A stretch of DNA of 36,140 nucleotides from Bacillota bacterium (GTDB taxonomy: Bacteria; Bacillota; Clostridia; TANB77; CAG-465). The position numbers and the translations under genes are program-made. The stretch spans positions 1 to 36,140 of the forward strand of contig JAEWRE010000087.1 of assembly GCA_023460235.1 (NCBI GenBank), written 5' to 3'. The notes below the pieces were generated by a model. That model did no database searches, had not been told where the DNA came from, and worked only from the letters and a program-made list of their open reading frames with translations. Shown here piece by piece: positions 16,104 through 24,974 of this stretch. The number at the start of each line of letters is the position of its first letter. Position 1 is the first letter of the stretch.

Positions 16104-16148
16104 ATAAAAAAATAACCAAGCCTCACAAATATGTGAGGTCTGGTTATT
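16104..16148 (-). terminator. Intrinsic terminator of the 16168-17109 orphan
   Basis: A 17-bp stem with one mismatch (16111-16127 with 16132-16148; arm AATAACCAAGCCTCACA) and loop AATA runs into seven T residues on the minus strand. Confidence 0.88.
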
Positions 16149-16167
16149 TTTCTTATATTATTTTCTA

Positions 16168-17109
16168 CTACTTAAAAGTATTTGCTATAATATTACTATC
16201 TTTTGCAATTAAATAATCTACTTTCTTTCTAGCAAAATCTTTTACTGCAATCTTATCATTTTCATCTGCATCCCTATTAAATTCTATAATTGCTTGGTCA
16301 CTGCTATTGTTAAAAGTTATTTTGCACTCTTCATCACAGTACTCCAAACGGCCTTTTAATAGATCAACACTAACAGAATACTGATTATCTTTTTCAAAAG
16401 CATAAGCTAACTTACCATGGCTGATTACAATTTTGCTTAATAAAATTTTCTTCTTCTCATCACAATTAAGCTGAAATTCTAACTTTTTAATTTCTAATGA
16501 TATTTTTTCGCAACATTTTATAATATTTTTTGTATACACTGAAGATATCAATGAAATTATTGATTCAATTCTAGTGAAATCTTTGATGTATATTAACTGA
16601 TTTTCAATTAAGTTTCTTTTCTTTGCTAATTCTTTAATTTCATCAGCGATAGGTTCATATATGCACAAATCAATTTCAAACTGCCGTGAAGAAAGATAGT
16701 AATTTGTAAAATCTTCACTATAATTAGATTTTATTTGTATATTATGATAATTTTTAACAGTACAACAAAGTTCACATTTATCATCATATCCTGAATATAC
16801 ATATGAATTTGAGATGTTATCTTTAATTACTATAATCTCACTTTTGCGTTTAAAACTTTCTGCAAATTTTAACTCAATTTCGTATTGTATATTATTTGAT
16901 CTAATTTTAAAACGGCCTTCTTTAAAGTCTGTAAAAGATAAGCTTCCTTCGATACCTATTTTATTTAAAATAGATAAGAACATTTTTAAATGATTAAAAA
17001 CGTTACCTTTGCCCTTTTCATTGCATAACCACATATAAATATACTGATTTATTTTGTCATCTATACTTATAATTTTCGTATCATTAGATTTAAACATTTT
17101 CTTCTTCAA
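16168..17109 (-). CDS. Orphan cytosolic protein, 313 residues
   Basis: I do not recognise this protein. It has no membrane segment or signal. The N-terminal 70 residues are mixed alpha/beta (a helix with NVFNHLKMFLSILNKIG), followed by beta-rich stretches, a central helical region (residues about 160-220, with EIKELAKKRNLIENQL and EKISLEIKKLEFQL) and a beta-rich end. Seven to nine Cys residues are scattered, including CELCC near 113, without a clear CxxC pair. The start is TTG 17109, chosen because GGGAG lies 7-8 bases upstream; an in-frame ATG at 17097 has no site at normal spacing. It has its own promoter and terminator and is divergent from the alcohol dehydrogenase gene. In composition and layout it recalls the orphan at 21613-23106, but I see no clear homology. 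Confidence 0.8.
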   Translation of the reverse strand: MKKKMFKSNDTKIISIDDKINQYIYMWLCNEKGKGNVFNHLKMFLSILNKIGIEGSLSFTDFKEGRFKIRSNNIQYEIELKFAESFKRKSEIIVIKDNISNSYVYSGYDDKCELCCTVKNYHNIQIKSNYSEDFTNYYLSSRQFEIDLCIYEPIADEIKELAKKRNLIENQLIYIKDFTRIESIISLISSVYTKNIIKCCEKISLEIKKLEFQLNCDEKKKILLSKIVISHGKLAYAFEKDNQYSVSVDLLKGRLEYCDEECKITFNNSSDQAIIEFNRDADENDKIAVKDFARKKVDYLIAKDSNIIANTFK

Positions 17110-17217
17110 GTTAATTCTCCCTTTCTGTCATGCATTGTCTTGCAACTACTCAAGTTGTGATATTTTTTTAAAGTTTAGTTTGCAAATATGCTGACTATAA
17201 ATTATTTTCGTGACAAT

Positions 17218-17246
17218 ATTGTAGCATATCTTCAACACTTTTTCAA
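17218..17246 (-). promoter_or_regulatory. Promoter of the 16168-17109 orphan
   Basis: Minus strand: -35 TTGAAA (17241-17246), 17-base spacer, -10 TACAAT (17218-17223) preceded by TGC. The leader is about 100 bases and contains a weak stem (ACAACTT with AAGTTG-like pairing near 17145-17158). Confidence 0.7.
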
Positions 17247-17349
17247 GATTATGTTAATTAAATATATAAATTTTACTCAGTTAGTTTGAATAATTAAGTA
17301 TTCCATTACAAATAATATAGTTATAATATTAAAGTTTTTCGGAGGTTTT

Positions 17350-18477
17350 ATGAAAGCTATTGTTTATGAAGGTTTTAAAAATGTTAATGTCACAGAAGTT
17401 CCTGATCCTAAATTAGAAGAAAATGACGATATAATTGTAAGAGTTACATCAACATCAATATGTGGTTCAGACCTACATCTAATACATGGAATGGTTCCGA
17501 GTTTAGAAAAAGGATATATTATAGGACATGAAGCTATTGGAATAGTTGAAGAGATTGGTGATGATGTACACAAACTAAAAAAAGGGGATAGAGTTATAGT
17601 ACCCTTTCCTGCTGCATGTGGTCATTGTGCATATTGCGAACATGATCTTTTTACACAGTGTGATAATTCAAATGATTATGGTGAAACTGGAGGAATACTA
17701 GGATATGGAAAAGCTTTTGGCAATTATAGCGGTGCTCAAGCAGAATATATTCGAGTACCTTACGCAAATTTTGGTCCAAAAATAATACCAGATCATTTTG
17801 AAGATGAACAGGTATTATTTCTAGGCGATATACTTCCAACAGCCTATTTTGGAGTAATTAATGGTGGTGTTAAAAATGGTGACACTGTAGTTATACTTGG
17901 ATGTGGACCTGTTGGCCTTCTTACAATAAAATTTGCTATTTTGTTTGGTGCTAAAAGAGTTATTGCTGTTGACTGCCTTGATTATAGATTAAATCATGCA
18001 AAAAAGTATGGTGTTGAAACGATTAATATAAATGACTATGATGATACTGGAGCATATATAAAAGAATTGACACATGGTGGCGCTGATGTCGCAATTGATT
18101 GCGTTGGTATGGAAGGTAAAATGTCAACTCTTGATTTAGTTCAAACTGCTTTAAGAATTCAAGGTGGTACTAAAGCTGCACTTGTTATTGCAAGTCGCGC
18201 TGTAAGAAAAGGTGGTACTGTTTCAATTTTAGGAGTTTATGGAGCAAAATATAATGGCTTTCCACTTGGTGAATTTTTTTCAAGAAATATAACTTTAAAG
18301 ATGGGACTATGTCCTGCTCAATTATATATTGAACCAATATTAGAATTAATAGAAAAAAACAAAATTGATGCAACAGACATTATAACTCATAAATTATCAC
18401 TTGATAAAGGCAAGTATGCTTATGAAATATTTGATGAGAAAAAAGATGATTGTATAAAAGTTATATTAAAACCATAA
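17350..18477 (+). CDS. Zinc-dependent alcohol dehydrogenase (MDR family)
   Basis: The 375-residue enzyme belongs to the medium-chain dehydrogenase/reductase superfamily. Catalytic zinc ligands are visible in ICGSDLHL (Cys38) and GHEAIG. The structural zinc site is CGHCAYCEHDLFTQC (four Cys). The Rossmann loop is ILGCGPVGLL, followed by the acidic AVDCLDYRL, which suggests NAD. The long form with FLGDILPTAYFGV and GADVAIDCVG resembles the glutathione-independent formaldehyde dehydrogenase-like or threonine dehydrogenase-like branch. The exact substrate is uncertain. GGAGG lies 5-6 bases before the ATG. A TATAAT box at 17322-17327 is a likely -10, but no good -35 is seen. The gene is monocistronic. 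Confidence 0.92.
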   Translation: MKAIVYEGFKNVNVTEVPDPKLEENDDIIVRVTSTSICGSDLHLIHGMVPSLEKGYIIGHEAIGIVEEIGDDVHKLKKGDRVIVPFPAACGHCAYCEHDLFTQCDNSNDYGETGGILGYGKAFGNYSGAQAEYIRVPYANFGPKIIPDHFEDEQVLFLGDILPTAYFGVINGGVKNGDTVVILGCGPVGLLTIKFAILFGAKRVIAVDCLDYRLNHAKKYGVETININDYDDTGAYIKELTHGGADVAIDCVGMEGKMSTLDLVQTALRIQGGTKAALVIASRAVRKGGTVSILGVYGAKYNGFPLGEFFSRNITLKMGLCPAQLYIEPILELIEKNKIDATDIITHKLSLDKGKYAYEIFDEKKDDCIKVILKP

Positions 18478-18482
18478 ATATG

Positions 18483-18515
18483 AAATAGAAGCTAGTTTTT
18501 AGCTTCTATTTTATA
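18483..18515. terminator. Bidirectional terminator between convergent genes
   Basis: A perfect 12-bp stem AAATAGAAGCTA/TAGCTTCTATTT (18483-18494 with 18500-18511) with a 5-base loop and a T-run on the plus strand. It fills the gap between the dehydrogenase stop and the ferritin-like gene stop. Confidence 0.85.
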
Positions 18516-19754
18516 TTATTCCCTACCTATACTAGTATTATCTACAGTTCTATCTCTTAATTCTCTTATTGGATTTTCTTCCGTCTCAAACCTATAATCT
18601 TTTGAATTTTGTTTAATGTAATCATCAATAATGACATGACTTGGTACTTGATTTACATCATTATTAATAATATTTTGATATTTAAAGAAATCAGCATCCT
18701 TAGGAAGCTTTGAAACCTCTATGTAGTTTTCTTTATTATCAGTTAAATTAACAGTATTGTTTAATATATTTCTGACATACTCAATATTTGGTCCTAAAGT
18801 TAATAACTGAGGAAATGTTCCATCAGGTATTACTTGTTGCCATTCTTTATTTTCATATTTTTTTAGTAGATCAGCAATTTTATGCAAATGTACAATTTCT
18901 TGTTCAAAAAGTTGTTCCCAAATCTTTTTCATGTATTTATCTGTTTCATCTTGAAAACATGAATAATAAAGGTAGCATTCTGTATATTCATGCATTAGTG
19001 CACCTTCTAACCATGTGGCATTTGGGTCCATTAAGCTTCCATAATGTGTTACATGCTCTTCCTCAACTAATCCAATTTCTTGATACAATTTTCTACCTAT
19101 ATCTGATGTGTAAAAACTTCCCACATTCATATAATAATTCATAGTTTGCTGTTCAGCTGCTGTAATTATTCCAATATGTAGTTTAGTTATTAAATCTGAA
19201 TTTTTGTAATCTGTAAATTTCCTTATTGTATCATATGGATGCCTATGATGAGCTATTGTAGGTCTACCAGGCATTATTTCAGTATACTTACCAACTAATT
19301 TTTCAGCATGTACATGATGCTCCAATTCAAGTAAGTCTGCATATCTATATAAATGATCAAAATCTTCAAGCAAAGCAAAATCTAATGCATCCTTTACATT
19401 TTGATCTGGCTCACTTTGAGCAAGCCTTGCCGTTAAGTCCACTGCTAACTGTTCATAACTTATCGTTGTTTCAAGTATTGGTTCATCAATCGGTTTAGTA
19501 TTTGCTATTTTCTTTTGTTGTTGTTGCTCTATACGTCTTATAAAAGCTATTTCTCTACGCAAATCATTATTGTTACAATGTCTTGAAAATTGATGGTAGA
19601 AAAAAGTCTGTTCATATTCTGTTCCATTCATTAAAATTATACGAGTTTTAGTATATGGATCAACTTCATTTTTATCGTAAGTTTTTGGATACAATTCTTC
19701 CCAATTTTGAATTGTTTTTTCAATTTCTACAGGCTTTTGTTCAAATGGATTCAT
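18516..19754 (-). CDS. Ferritin-like (di-iron carboxylate type) protein, 412 residues
   Basis: The protein is mainly helical and soluble. It shows ferritin-like metal-ligand patterns: Glu201 (TAAEQQTMNYYMN), EEEHVTH (231-237, ExxH), HEYTEC (255-260) and FEQEIVHLH (283-291, ExxH). These are spaced like the four helices of a di-iron bundle. A second, earlier pattern, LEDFDHLYRYADLLELEHHVHAE (read in two parts near 129-134 and 143-149), suggests another His/Glu-rich helix pair. The N-terminal 100 residues and C-terminal 100 residues are unrelated extensions; the C-terminus is Asn/Asp-rich. Iron or oxygen chemistry is likely for the family, but this protein is unassigned. The AGGAG site lies inside a hairpin. 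It follows pyrG on the same strand. Confidence 0.75.
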   Translation of the reverse strand: MNPFEQKPVEIEKTIQNWEELYPKTYDKNEVDPYTKTRIILMNGTEYEQTFFYHQFSRHCNNNDLRREIAFIRRIEQQQQKKIANTKPIDEPILETTISYEQLAVDLTARLAQSEPDQNVKDALDFALLEDFDHLYRYADLLELEHHVHAEKLVGKYTEIMPGRPTIAHHRHPYDTIRKFTDYKNSDLITKLHIGIITAAEQQTMNYYMNVGSFYTSDIGRKLYQEIGLVEEEHVTHYGSLMDPNATWLEGALMHEYTECYLYYSCFQDETDKYMKKIWEQLFEQEIVHLHKIADLLKKYENKEWQQVIPDGTFPQLLTLGPNIEYVRNILNNTVNLTDNKENYIEVSKLPKDADFFKYQNIINNDVNQVPSHVIIDDYIKQNSKDYRFETEENPIRELRDRTVDNTSIGRE

Positions 19755-19756
19755 AA

Positions 19757-19793
19757 AAATATCACACTCCTAATATTAGTATGTGTGATATTT
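19757..19793 (-). promoter_or_regulatory. Terminator-like hairpin over the ribosome binding site of the ferritin-like gene
   Basis: A perfect 11-bp stem AAATATCACAC/GTGTGATATTT (19757-19767 with 19783-19793) brackets a 15-base loop containing most of AGGAG (19767-19771). On the minus strand, the T residues just before the ATG (19752-19754) complete a terminator-like signal. It probably ends pyrG transcripts and could also limit translation or transcription of the downstream gene. On the plus strand it runs into eight T residues, but no plus-strand gene precedes it. Confidence 0.65.
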
Positions 19794-19839
19794 TTTTTCA
19801 TATTATTTTTTAATTTTAATTTTTATTTTTTAATTAATT

Positions 19840-21453
19840 TTAGTTATTCATATATTTCTTCTCAGCTGCTTTTTTTACAAATTCTCTAAACAATGGATGT
19901 GGTCTATTTGGTCTTGATTTAAGTTCTGGATGGAACTGTGAACCAAGTGCCCATATATGATCTTTTAACTCCACTATTTCAACTAGTTTACTGTCTGGTG
20001 ATACACCTGCTATAACCATGCCATTTTTTGTAGCTGAATCTCTGTAGTCATTGTTAAATTCATATCTATGTCTATGTCTTTCATATATAAGATTTTCGTT
20101 ATATGCAGTATAAGCATTAGTATTCACATCTAATGTACATGGATACTTACCAAGTCTCATTGTACCACCTTTATTTTCAACATTAACTTGAGTTTCCATT
20201 AAATTAATAACAGGATTTTTTGTATTTTCATTAAATTCTAAGCTATTTGCATCCTTGTAACCAACTACATTTCTCATGAATTCTATAACCATAAGTTGCA
20301 TTCCAAGACAGATTCCAAATAGAGGTATGTTATTTTCACGAGCATATTTTATGGCATTTATTTTTCCTTCAATTCCACGATTGCCAAAACCTCCTGGAAC
20401 TATGACGCCATCTACTCCACCTAAAACATCTTCTACTTTTTCATTTTCAAGTCTTTCTGAATCAACCCATCTGATATTTACTTTTACATCATTTACATTT
20501 CCAGCATGATTTAGTGATTCATATATTGATATATATGCATCCTTTAAAGAAACATATTTACCAATTAGAGCAATTTCTACTGTTTTATCAATACTATTTT
20601 TTCTTTTACATAATTTGTTCCAGTCTTCTAAATCATTTGAAGAATATTTTAATTTGAATTTTCTTCCTATTATGTCAGCAATATTTTGTTTTTCAAACAT
20701 AAGTGGAACATCATATATTGAATCTGCGTCTAAATTTTCTATTACATTTTCTTTATCTATATTACAAAATAATGATATTTTTCTTTTTATATCATCATCT
20801 AAAGGGTATGTTGACCTTGCAACTATAATATCTGGAATTATTCCTATTGACATTAATTCCTTGCAACTATGTTGAGTTGGTTTTGTCTTAAGTTCTTCTG
20901 ATTTTGGTAAATATGGTATAAGTGTAACATGTACAAACATAACATTTTCAGAACCTTTTTCAGCTTTTACTTGTCTTATTGCTTCTAAAAATGGTTGTGA
21001 TTCTATATCTCCGACAGTTCCACCGATTTCAGTTATTACTACTTCACTATCAGATATTTCTCCTGCTTTGTACACTGTATCTTTTATTTCATTTGTAATA
21101 TGAGGTATAACTTGGATTGTTTTTCCAAGATATTCACCTTTTCTCTCTTTGTTTAAAACTTGCATGTATATTCTTCCAGTAGTGATATTACTATATCTGT
21201 TTAAGCTTTCATCAATAAATCTTTCATAGTGCCCAAGGTCTAGATCACATTCAAGACCATCGTCAGTTACAAACACTTCACCATGTTGACATGGATTCAT
21301 AGTTCCAGGATCAATATTTAAATATGGATCAAACTTTTGTATTGTAACCTTTATCCCCCTTGATTTTAAAATTCTACCTATTGATGCAGCTGTGATACCT
21401 TTTCCAAGACCAGATACAACTCCACCTGTAACAAAAATATACTTTGTACTCAT
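19840..21453 (-). CDS. pyrG: CTP synthase
   Basis: PyrG aminates UTP to CTP using glutamine and ATP. The N-terminal synthase domain starts KYIFVTGGVVSGLGKGITAA, with the P-loop at residues 14-24, and contains DPYLNIDPGTMNPCQHGEVF, LDLGHYERF and EIGGTVGDIES. The C-terminal class I glutaminase domain has FGICLGMQ with nucleophile Cys382 and ends in the GSQFHPELKSRP His/Glu pair. The 537 residues match the family. The start is set at ATG 21453, preceded by AAAGGGTGG; the frame extends 11 codons upstream but without a ribosome binding site. It has its own promoter with a leader of about 25 bases that lacks the G-run initiation seen in Bacillus pyrG attenuation. Confidence 0.97.
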   Translation of the reverse strand: MSTKYIFVTGGVVSGLGKGITAASIGRILKSRGIKVTIQKFDPYLNIDPGTMNPCQHGEVFVTDDGLECDLDLGHYERFIDESLNRYSNITTGRIYMQVLNKERKGEYLGKTIQVIPHITNEIKDTVYKAGEISDSEVVITEIGGTVGDIESQPFLEAIRQVKAEKGSENVMFVHVTLIPYLPKSEELKTKPTQHSCKELMSIGIIPDIIVARSTYPLDDDIKRKISLFCNIDKENVIENLDADSIYDVPLMFEKQNIADIIGRKFKLKYSSNDLEDWNKLCKRKNSIDKTVEIALIGKYVSLKDAYISIYESLNHAGNVNDVKVNIRWVDSERLENEKVEDVLGGVDGVIVPGGFGNRGIEGKINAIKYARENNIPLFGICLGMQLMVIEFMRNVVGYKDANSLEFNENTKNPVINLMETQVNVENKGGTMRLGKYPCTLDVNTNAYTAYNENLIYERHRHRYEFNNDYRDSATKNGMVIAGVSPDSKLVEIVELKDHIWALGSQFHPELKSRPNRPHPLFREFVKKAAEKKYMNN

Positions 21454-21484
21454 ATATACCACCCTTTCATTTTTCCATGTGGTC

Positions 21485-21513
21485 ATTATATTACATCAAA
21501 AAAATATATTCAA
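21485..21513 (-). promoter_or_regulatory. Promoter of pyrG
   Basis: Minus strand: -35 TTGAAT (21508-21513), 17-base spacer, -10 TATAAT (21485-21490). No TGn extension is present, unlike most promoters in this window. Confidence 0.75.
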
Positions 21514-21571
21514 TACTTTTCGACAAAGTTTTAATTACATTTTAAAGTACAGTTTATTACGTTTTAATTAC

Positions 21572-21602
21572 AAAAAAATGAGAGGAATTTTATTTCCCCT
21601 CA
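21572..21602 (-). terminator. Intrinsic terminator of the 21613-23106 orphan
   Basis: Minus strand: a 9-bp stem TGAGGGGAA/TTCCTCTCA (21594-21602 with 21579-21587, one G-U pair) and a 6-base loop, followed by seven T residues. Confidence 0.88.
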
Positions 21603-21612
21603 CATAATACAA

Positions 21613-23106
21613 CTATTGAGTTATACCTTTAATAATAGCTTTTGTTAATGAGCTTACTTTCTTATCATTAAGTATTCCATCTAATAGCCATATTTTCCAG
21701 TTAACATTTATAAGTTTTGAATAATTAACCTTTATGCATATTTTTTCTCTATTGAAGAAATTTTGAAATTCAATTTTGTCGTTAAAAAAATTCACACATA
21801 TATTATCATTGAAAAAATAATACTTATCAAATAATAATTCATTTAACTTCAAAAATCTAAAATATTCACCTTTTATTTCATGTTTTTTTGTTATATCTTC
21901 AGTGGCAAATAGCTTAAGAAATGTAGTTGTTGACATTTTCCTCGTAATTTTATAGCCTCGCTTTAGTAAGAAATAACTATTGTTATATTGCATAATAGTT
22001 TTATCTTTACAAAAATAAATCTTCCCAAACCTGGTGTTTTCATATTTATAGAAGTTTTTACTATAAATATCACCATTAATTAGCAACATTTTAGTTATTG
22101 TATTATTATATACTCTTTTTATTGAAAAGATCTTATTTTCTCTATCAATTAATTCAATTGTCACATGAGTTTTGGAAGTAGCAAAACTTAGCTTATAGTT
22201 CTGTTTTCCAAATCTTTCAAGGTCCTTTAAATTTTTTCCAGTATATATAATGTCATTTTCAAAAGTTATGCAAAATTTATCTTTATAGATTAAAGCAATA
22301 AAGCTTCCGCATCTTTTTATATCTTCTAACTCATCATATATAATTTCATATTGCTTTGTTAATTGAGTATCTTTAGAAATATATATATGATTACTTGGTG
22401 CTGAAAAAACTTTTAGTAATAATGACTTGTTTTTTCCCTTGTCTCTTACAACCAAATATGAATATTCATTTAAGAAAAAGTGATTAATAATCTTATAGTC
22501 ATTACTTGAAATAATTATTCCATGCTGCAAATCATAATATAAATTGTTGTTAATATATATTCCTTTGCAATTTTTTGCAGTCCCATCAATTCTGATCTTC
22601 TTTATTTTATTTTTAAAAAGTATTTTCTTACCTTCGGAATATAAATATATCTGATCTTTAGTGCAAATCATATAAATTTTTGAAGAATGTTTTTCAAAGT
22701 GAGTTTCAACAATTTTAATTTTTTTTACATTATCGTTAATTATGCATTCATTCTTTAATAACACATAAATATCACTTTGTTCATTTTCTTTATTTAATAA
22801 GAAAATTATTTGGCCTGGTTCTTCACTTAAAACTTCATAACTTAAATACTCACTTTTACTCCGTACTGTATAACTTTTAATATACTCTTTTTTGAATGAA
22901 AATATAAATGCATTTATTCCATCTTTTCTTAAAACAATTGAAACATAGTTATTACTTTGCTCAAAATATACTTTATCGAATTCTTCAGTATTATCTTGCA
23001 TTTGCCACAAAAGTGACTCATTACCATTTGCGAGTGTTACAATAAATCCATTTTTCAAAGTTTCCTTAATTGATACAATATCATTACTAGAGTCTTGATT
23101 TGCCAT
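21613..23106 (-). CDS. Orphan beta-rich protein, 497 residues
   Basis: I do not recognise this protein. It has no signal or membrane segment. The sequence is a long series of short hydrophobic strands separated by charged turns, with repeated patterns such as a pair of aromatic or aliphatic residues, then Lys/Asn, then a strand (for example KIYMICTKDQIYLYSEGKK, then YLVVRDKGKNKSLLLKVF, then FIALIYKDKFCITFENDI). This spacing of roughly 40-50 residues resembles a beta-propeller or similar repeat fold (inference). It is very Lys/Ile/Asn-rich, as expected from the base composition. The start ATG 23106 is supported by GGAGAG 6 bases upstream. The gene has a promoter and terminator of its own and no clear functional partner. 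Confidence 0.78.
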   Translation of the reverse strand: MANQDSSNDIVSIKETLKNGFIVTLANGNESLLWQMQDNTEEFDKVYFEQSNNYVSIVLRKDGINAFIFSFKKEYIKSYTVRSKSEYLSYEVLSEEPGQIIFLLNKENEQSDIYVLLKNECIINDNVKKIKIVETHFEKHSSKIYMICTKDQIYLYSEGKKILFKNKIKKIRIDGTAKNCKGIYINNNLYYDLQHGIIISSNDYKIINHFFLNEYSYLVVRDKGKNKSLLLKVFSAPSNHIYISKDTQLTKQYEIIYDELEDIKRCGSFIALIYKDKFCITFENDIIYTGKNLKDLERFGKQNYKLSFATSKTHVTIELIDRENKIFSIKRVYNNTITKMLLINGDIYSKNFYKYENTRFGKIYFCKDKTIMQYNNSYFLLKRGYKITRKMSTTTFLKLFATEDITKKHEIKGEYFRFLKLNELLFDKYYFFNDNICVNFFNDKIEFQNFFNREKICIKVNYSKLINVNWKIWLLDGILNDKKVSSLTKAIIKGITQ

Positions 23107-23160
23107 AAAAGCTCTCCTTTCAATATATAATTAATATTAACTGCTATATAATTTGAAGAG

Positions 23161-23189
23161 ATTATATCATGATTATGTATATTTGTAAA
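23161..23189 (-). promoter_or_regulatory. Promoter of the 21613-23106 orphan
   Basis: Minus strand: -35 TTTACA (23184-23189), 17-base spacer, -10 TATAAT (23161-23166) with TGA before it. The -35 directly abuts the T-run of the upstream terminator. Confidence 0.8.
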
Positions 23190-23226
23190 TAAAAAATAAG
23201 CTATAGCAATTTTACTATAACTTATT
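23188..23226 (-). terminator. Intrinsic terminator of the 23244-24854 orphan
   Basis: Minus strand: a 12-bp stem AATAAGTTATAG/CTATAGCTTATT (23215-23226 with 23195-23206, one G-U pair), an 8-base loop and then TTTTTATTT. Confidence 0.85.
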
Positions 23227-23243
23227 TTTATGAAAAATCATAA

Positions 23244-24854
23244 CTACATTATGTGATTATCATCTGTCTTTTCTACTTTATGAATTTCTTCTTTTTTAAC
23301 CTCTTCCTCTTCTGTTTCAAAATCAGTATAACTATCTATATCAAAACCGTCATTAACCATATCATTTAGTCTTTTTCTTATATCATCAAAATCTATTCTT
23401 TCTCTTGATTTATCTTCTTTTGCCTCTATTGGAGTTTTTGCTACATCATTAGATACTTGATTTTTTAGTTCACTTCTAAAATCATCTTTTTTATCAATAC
23501 GTTTATCTTCTTCTACCAATTCTTTATGCAAAATCTCTAATTCCTCTGGATAAACATGGATTAAAACTTCATTTTCCGGTATTGCAATTTCAAAACAATT
23601 TATTACATAGTCTTCTGAAATTTTATCCAAACTTCCTAGTGGTATAATTGCCTTACCGTTTTCATCATATTCAGCTGTTTCATATATCTGTCCTTCTTTA
23701 TAGATATCTATAGTTGTACCTCTTGAAGTTTTATTGATTTTTTGACCAATTCTACCATCTTCAAAATATATATATACTTCATTTTCATTTTTATCTTTAG
23801 AATACTTTATAACTTCTTTTGATCCACTTCTTTTATTATCTATTGTCATTACATTTTCTTTACTTACTAATTCTCCACCTAATACTTCTACGTCCTCTTC
23901 AATTTTATATTTTCCGTTTGAATTTTCTAATTCTTCTTTCGTAAATATTGTCCTATATCCATTTGAATAATCAACTTCAGTAAATTCCCTTTGTCCAAAT
24001 ATATTTCCTCTTTCATCTATTATTGGAGATACATACTTATCCACATACTTACCAGTTTGGCTATTATATGTTTTACTGCACAAAGTATAGTTACAAAACT
24101 CATCAGAAAGTTTTATATTTTTGCCAAAATATTCTTGGTTATCTTTTAATATTACCCTAGATGAATTATCATAACTTCCATTTTTGTATTCAGTATTGTT
24201 TTCGACTTCAACATCATTTATATATTTTTTAGTTCTATTACAATCATCTTGCTTCTCTTCTTTAATGGTAATCTTTTTATCATTAATTTTATACTCGTTT
24301 TCTACTTCTTGAAATTTGTTTTCTAAACTTTTCGAGTCTTCTAAATAATGTTGTAGATATTTTTCAGGTACATACCAAAAAATTTCTTTATTTTTCTTTG
24401 TTATTTCATCAAAGGCATTTTCAGTTAACTTTACTAATTTTGTACCATTAGGTATACAAGCTGCACCTGGTATAGAATTTTTATAATGAATTTTAGCTAT
24501 TTCATTTATCTCATCAGGGCTTAATTTTTCTTTAATATTATTTTCATCTGATTTTCTAGTTACATCATTATATATTAAACATCTAATTTCAAAATTTTCT
24601 CCTTTTTTTCCCCATTTTAAAGAATGTCTATCAGCAACAGTTGTACCTGTTTCTTCATAATATTTTTCAACTTCACTTTTTTCTTTAAAAGACATACCAC
24701 TCTCTATCATGTTTTTCACAATAAATTCATCATTATTTAATAATACTTTATTCCATCTTGATTTATTACTGCCATGAATTAAATATGTCCATCCCTTAGG
24801 TAATCTTGGAGCTCCATTATTATCTACTTTAATTTCAAAATCCATTTTTCTCAT
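23244..24854 (-). CDS. Orphan acidic protein with repeat-like beta region, 536 residues
   Basis: I do not recognise this protein. It has no membrane segment or signal. The N-terminal 150 residues start MRKMDFEIKVDNNGAPRLP and include WTYLIHGSNKSRWNKVLL and GTTVADRHSLKWGKKG. Residues about 195-420 consist of short strand pairs with Tyr/Asn/Gly turns (for example YVDKYVSPIIDERGNIFGQ, GQIYETAEYDENGKAI), reminiscent of MORN or wall-associated repeats but not clear enough to name. The C-terminal 80 residues are highly acidic and probably disordered. Start ATG 24854; AAAGGA lies about 12 bases upstream, and a second ATG at 24845 is possible. A candidate promoter upstream is weaker than the others. 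The gene is monocistronic. Confidence 0.75.
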   Translation of the reverse strand: MRKMDFEIKVDNNGAPRLPKGWTYLIHGSNKSRWNKVLLNNDEFIVKNMIESGMSFKEKSEVEKYYEETGTTVADRHSLKWGKKGENFEIRCLIYNDVTRKSDENNIKEKLSPDEINEIAKIHYKNSIPGAACIPNGTKLVKLTENAFDEITKKNKEIFWYVPEKYLQHYLEDSKSLENKFQEVENEYKINDKKITIKEEKQDDCNRTKKYINDVEVENNTEYKNGSYDNSSRVILKDNQEYFGKNIKLSDEFCNYTLCSKTYNSQTGKYVDKYVSPIIDERGNIFGQREFTEVDYSNGYRTIFTKEELENSNGKYKIEEDVEVLGGELVSKENVMTIDNKRSGSKEVIKYSKDKNENEVYIYFEDGRIGQKINKTSRGTTIDIYKEGQIYETAEYDENGKAIIPLGSLDKISEDYVINCFEIAIPENEVLIHVYPEELEILHKELVEEDKRIDKKDDFRSELKNQVSNDVAKTPIEAKEDKSRERIDFDDIRKRLNDMVNDGFDIDSYTDFETEEEEVKKEEIHKVEKTDDNHIM

Positions 24855-24930
24855 AATTTTATTATTTCCTTTTAAAAAATATTAACACATAATTATATTA
24901 TTTTCAATATTAATTGTACATATACAATGT

Positions 24931-24967
24931 AAAAAAGAGATAATCTCAGAATCTCTAAGATTATCTC
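24931..24967 (-). terminator. Intrinsic terminator after tRNA-Leu
   Basis: A perfect 10-bp stem GAGATAATCT/AGATTATCTC (24937-24946 with 24958-24967) and an 11-base loop, then six T residues on the minus strand, 7 bases after the tRNA 3' end. Confidence 0.9.
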
Positions 24968-24974
24968 AATATGT

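Noticed and set aside
21454..21486. Longer pyrG N-terminus
   Set aside because: The extra 11 codons overlap the promoter -10 region and lack a ribosome binding site; the canonical CTP synthase N-terminus starts at 21453.
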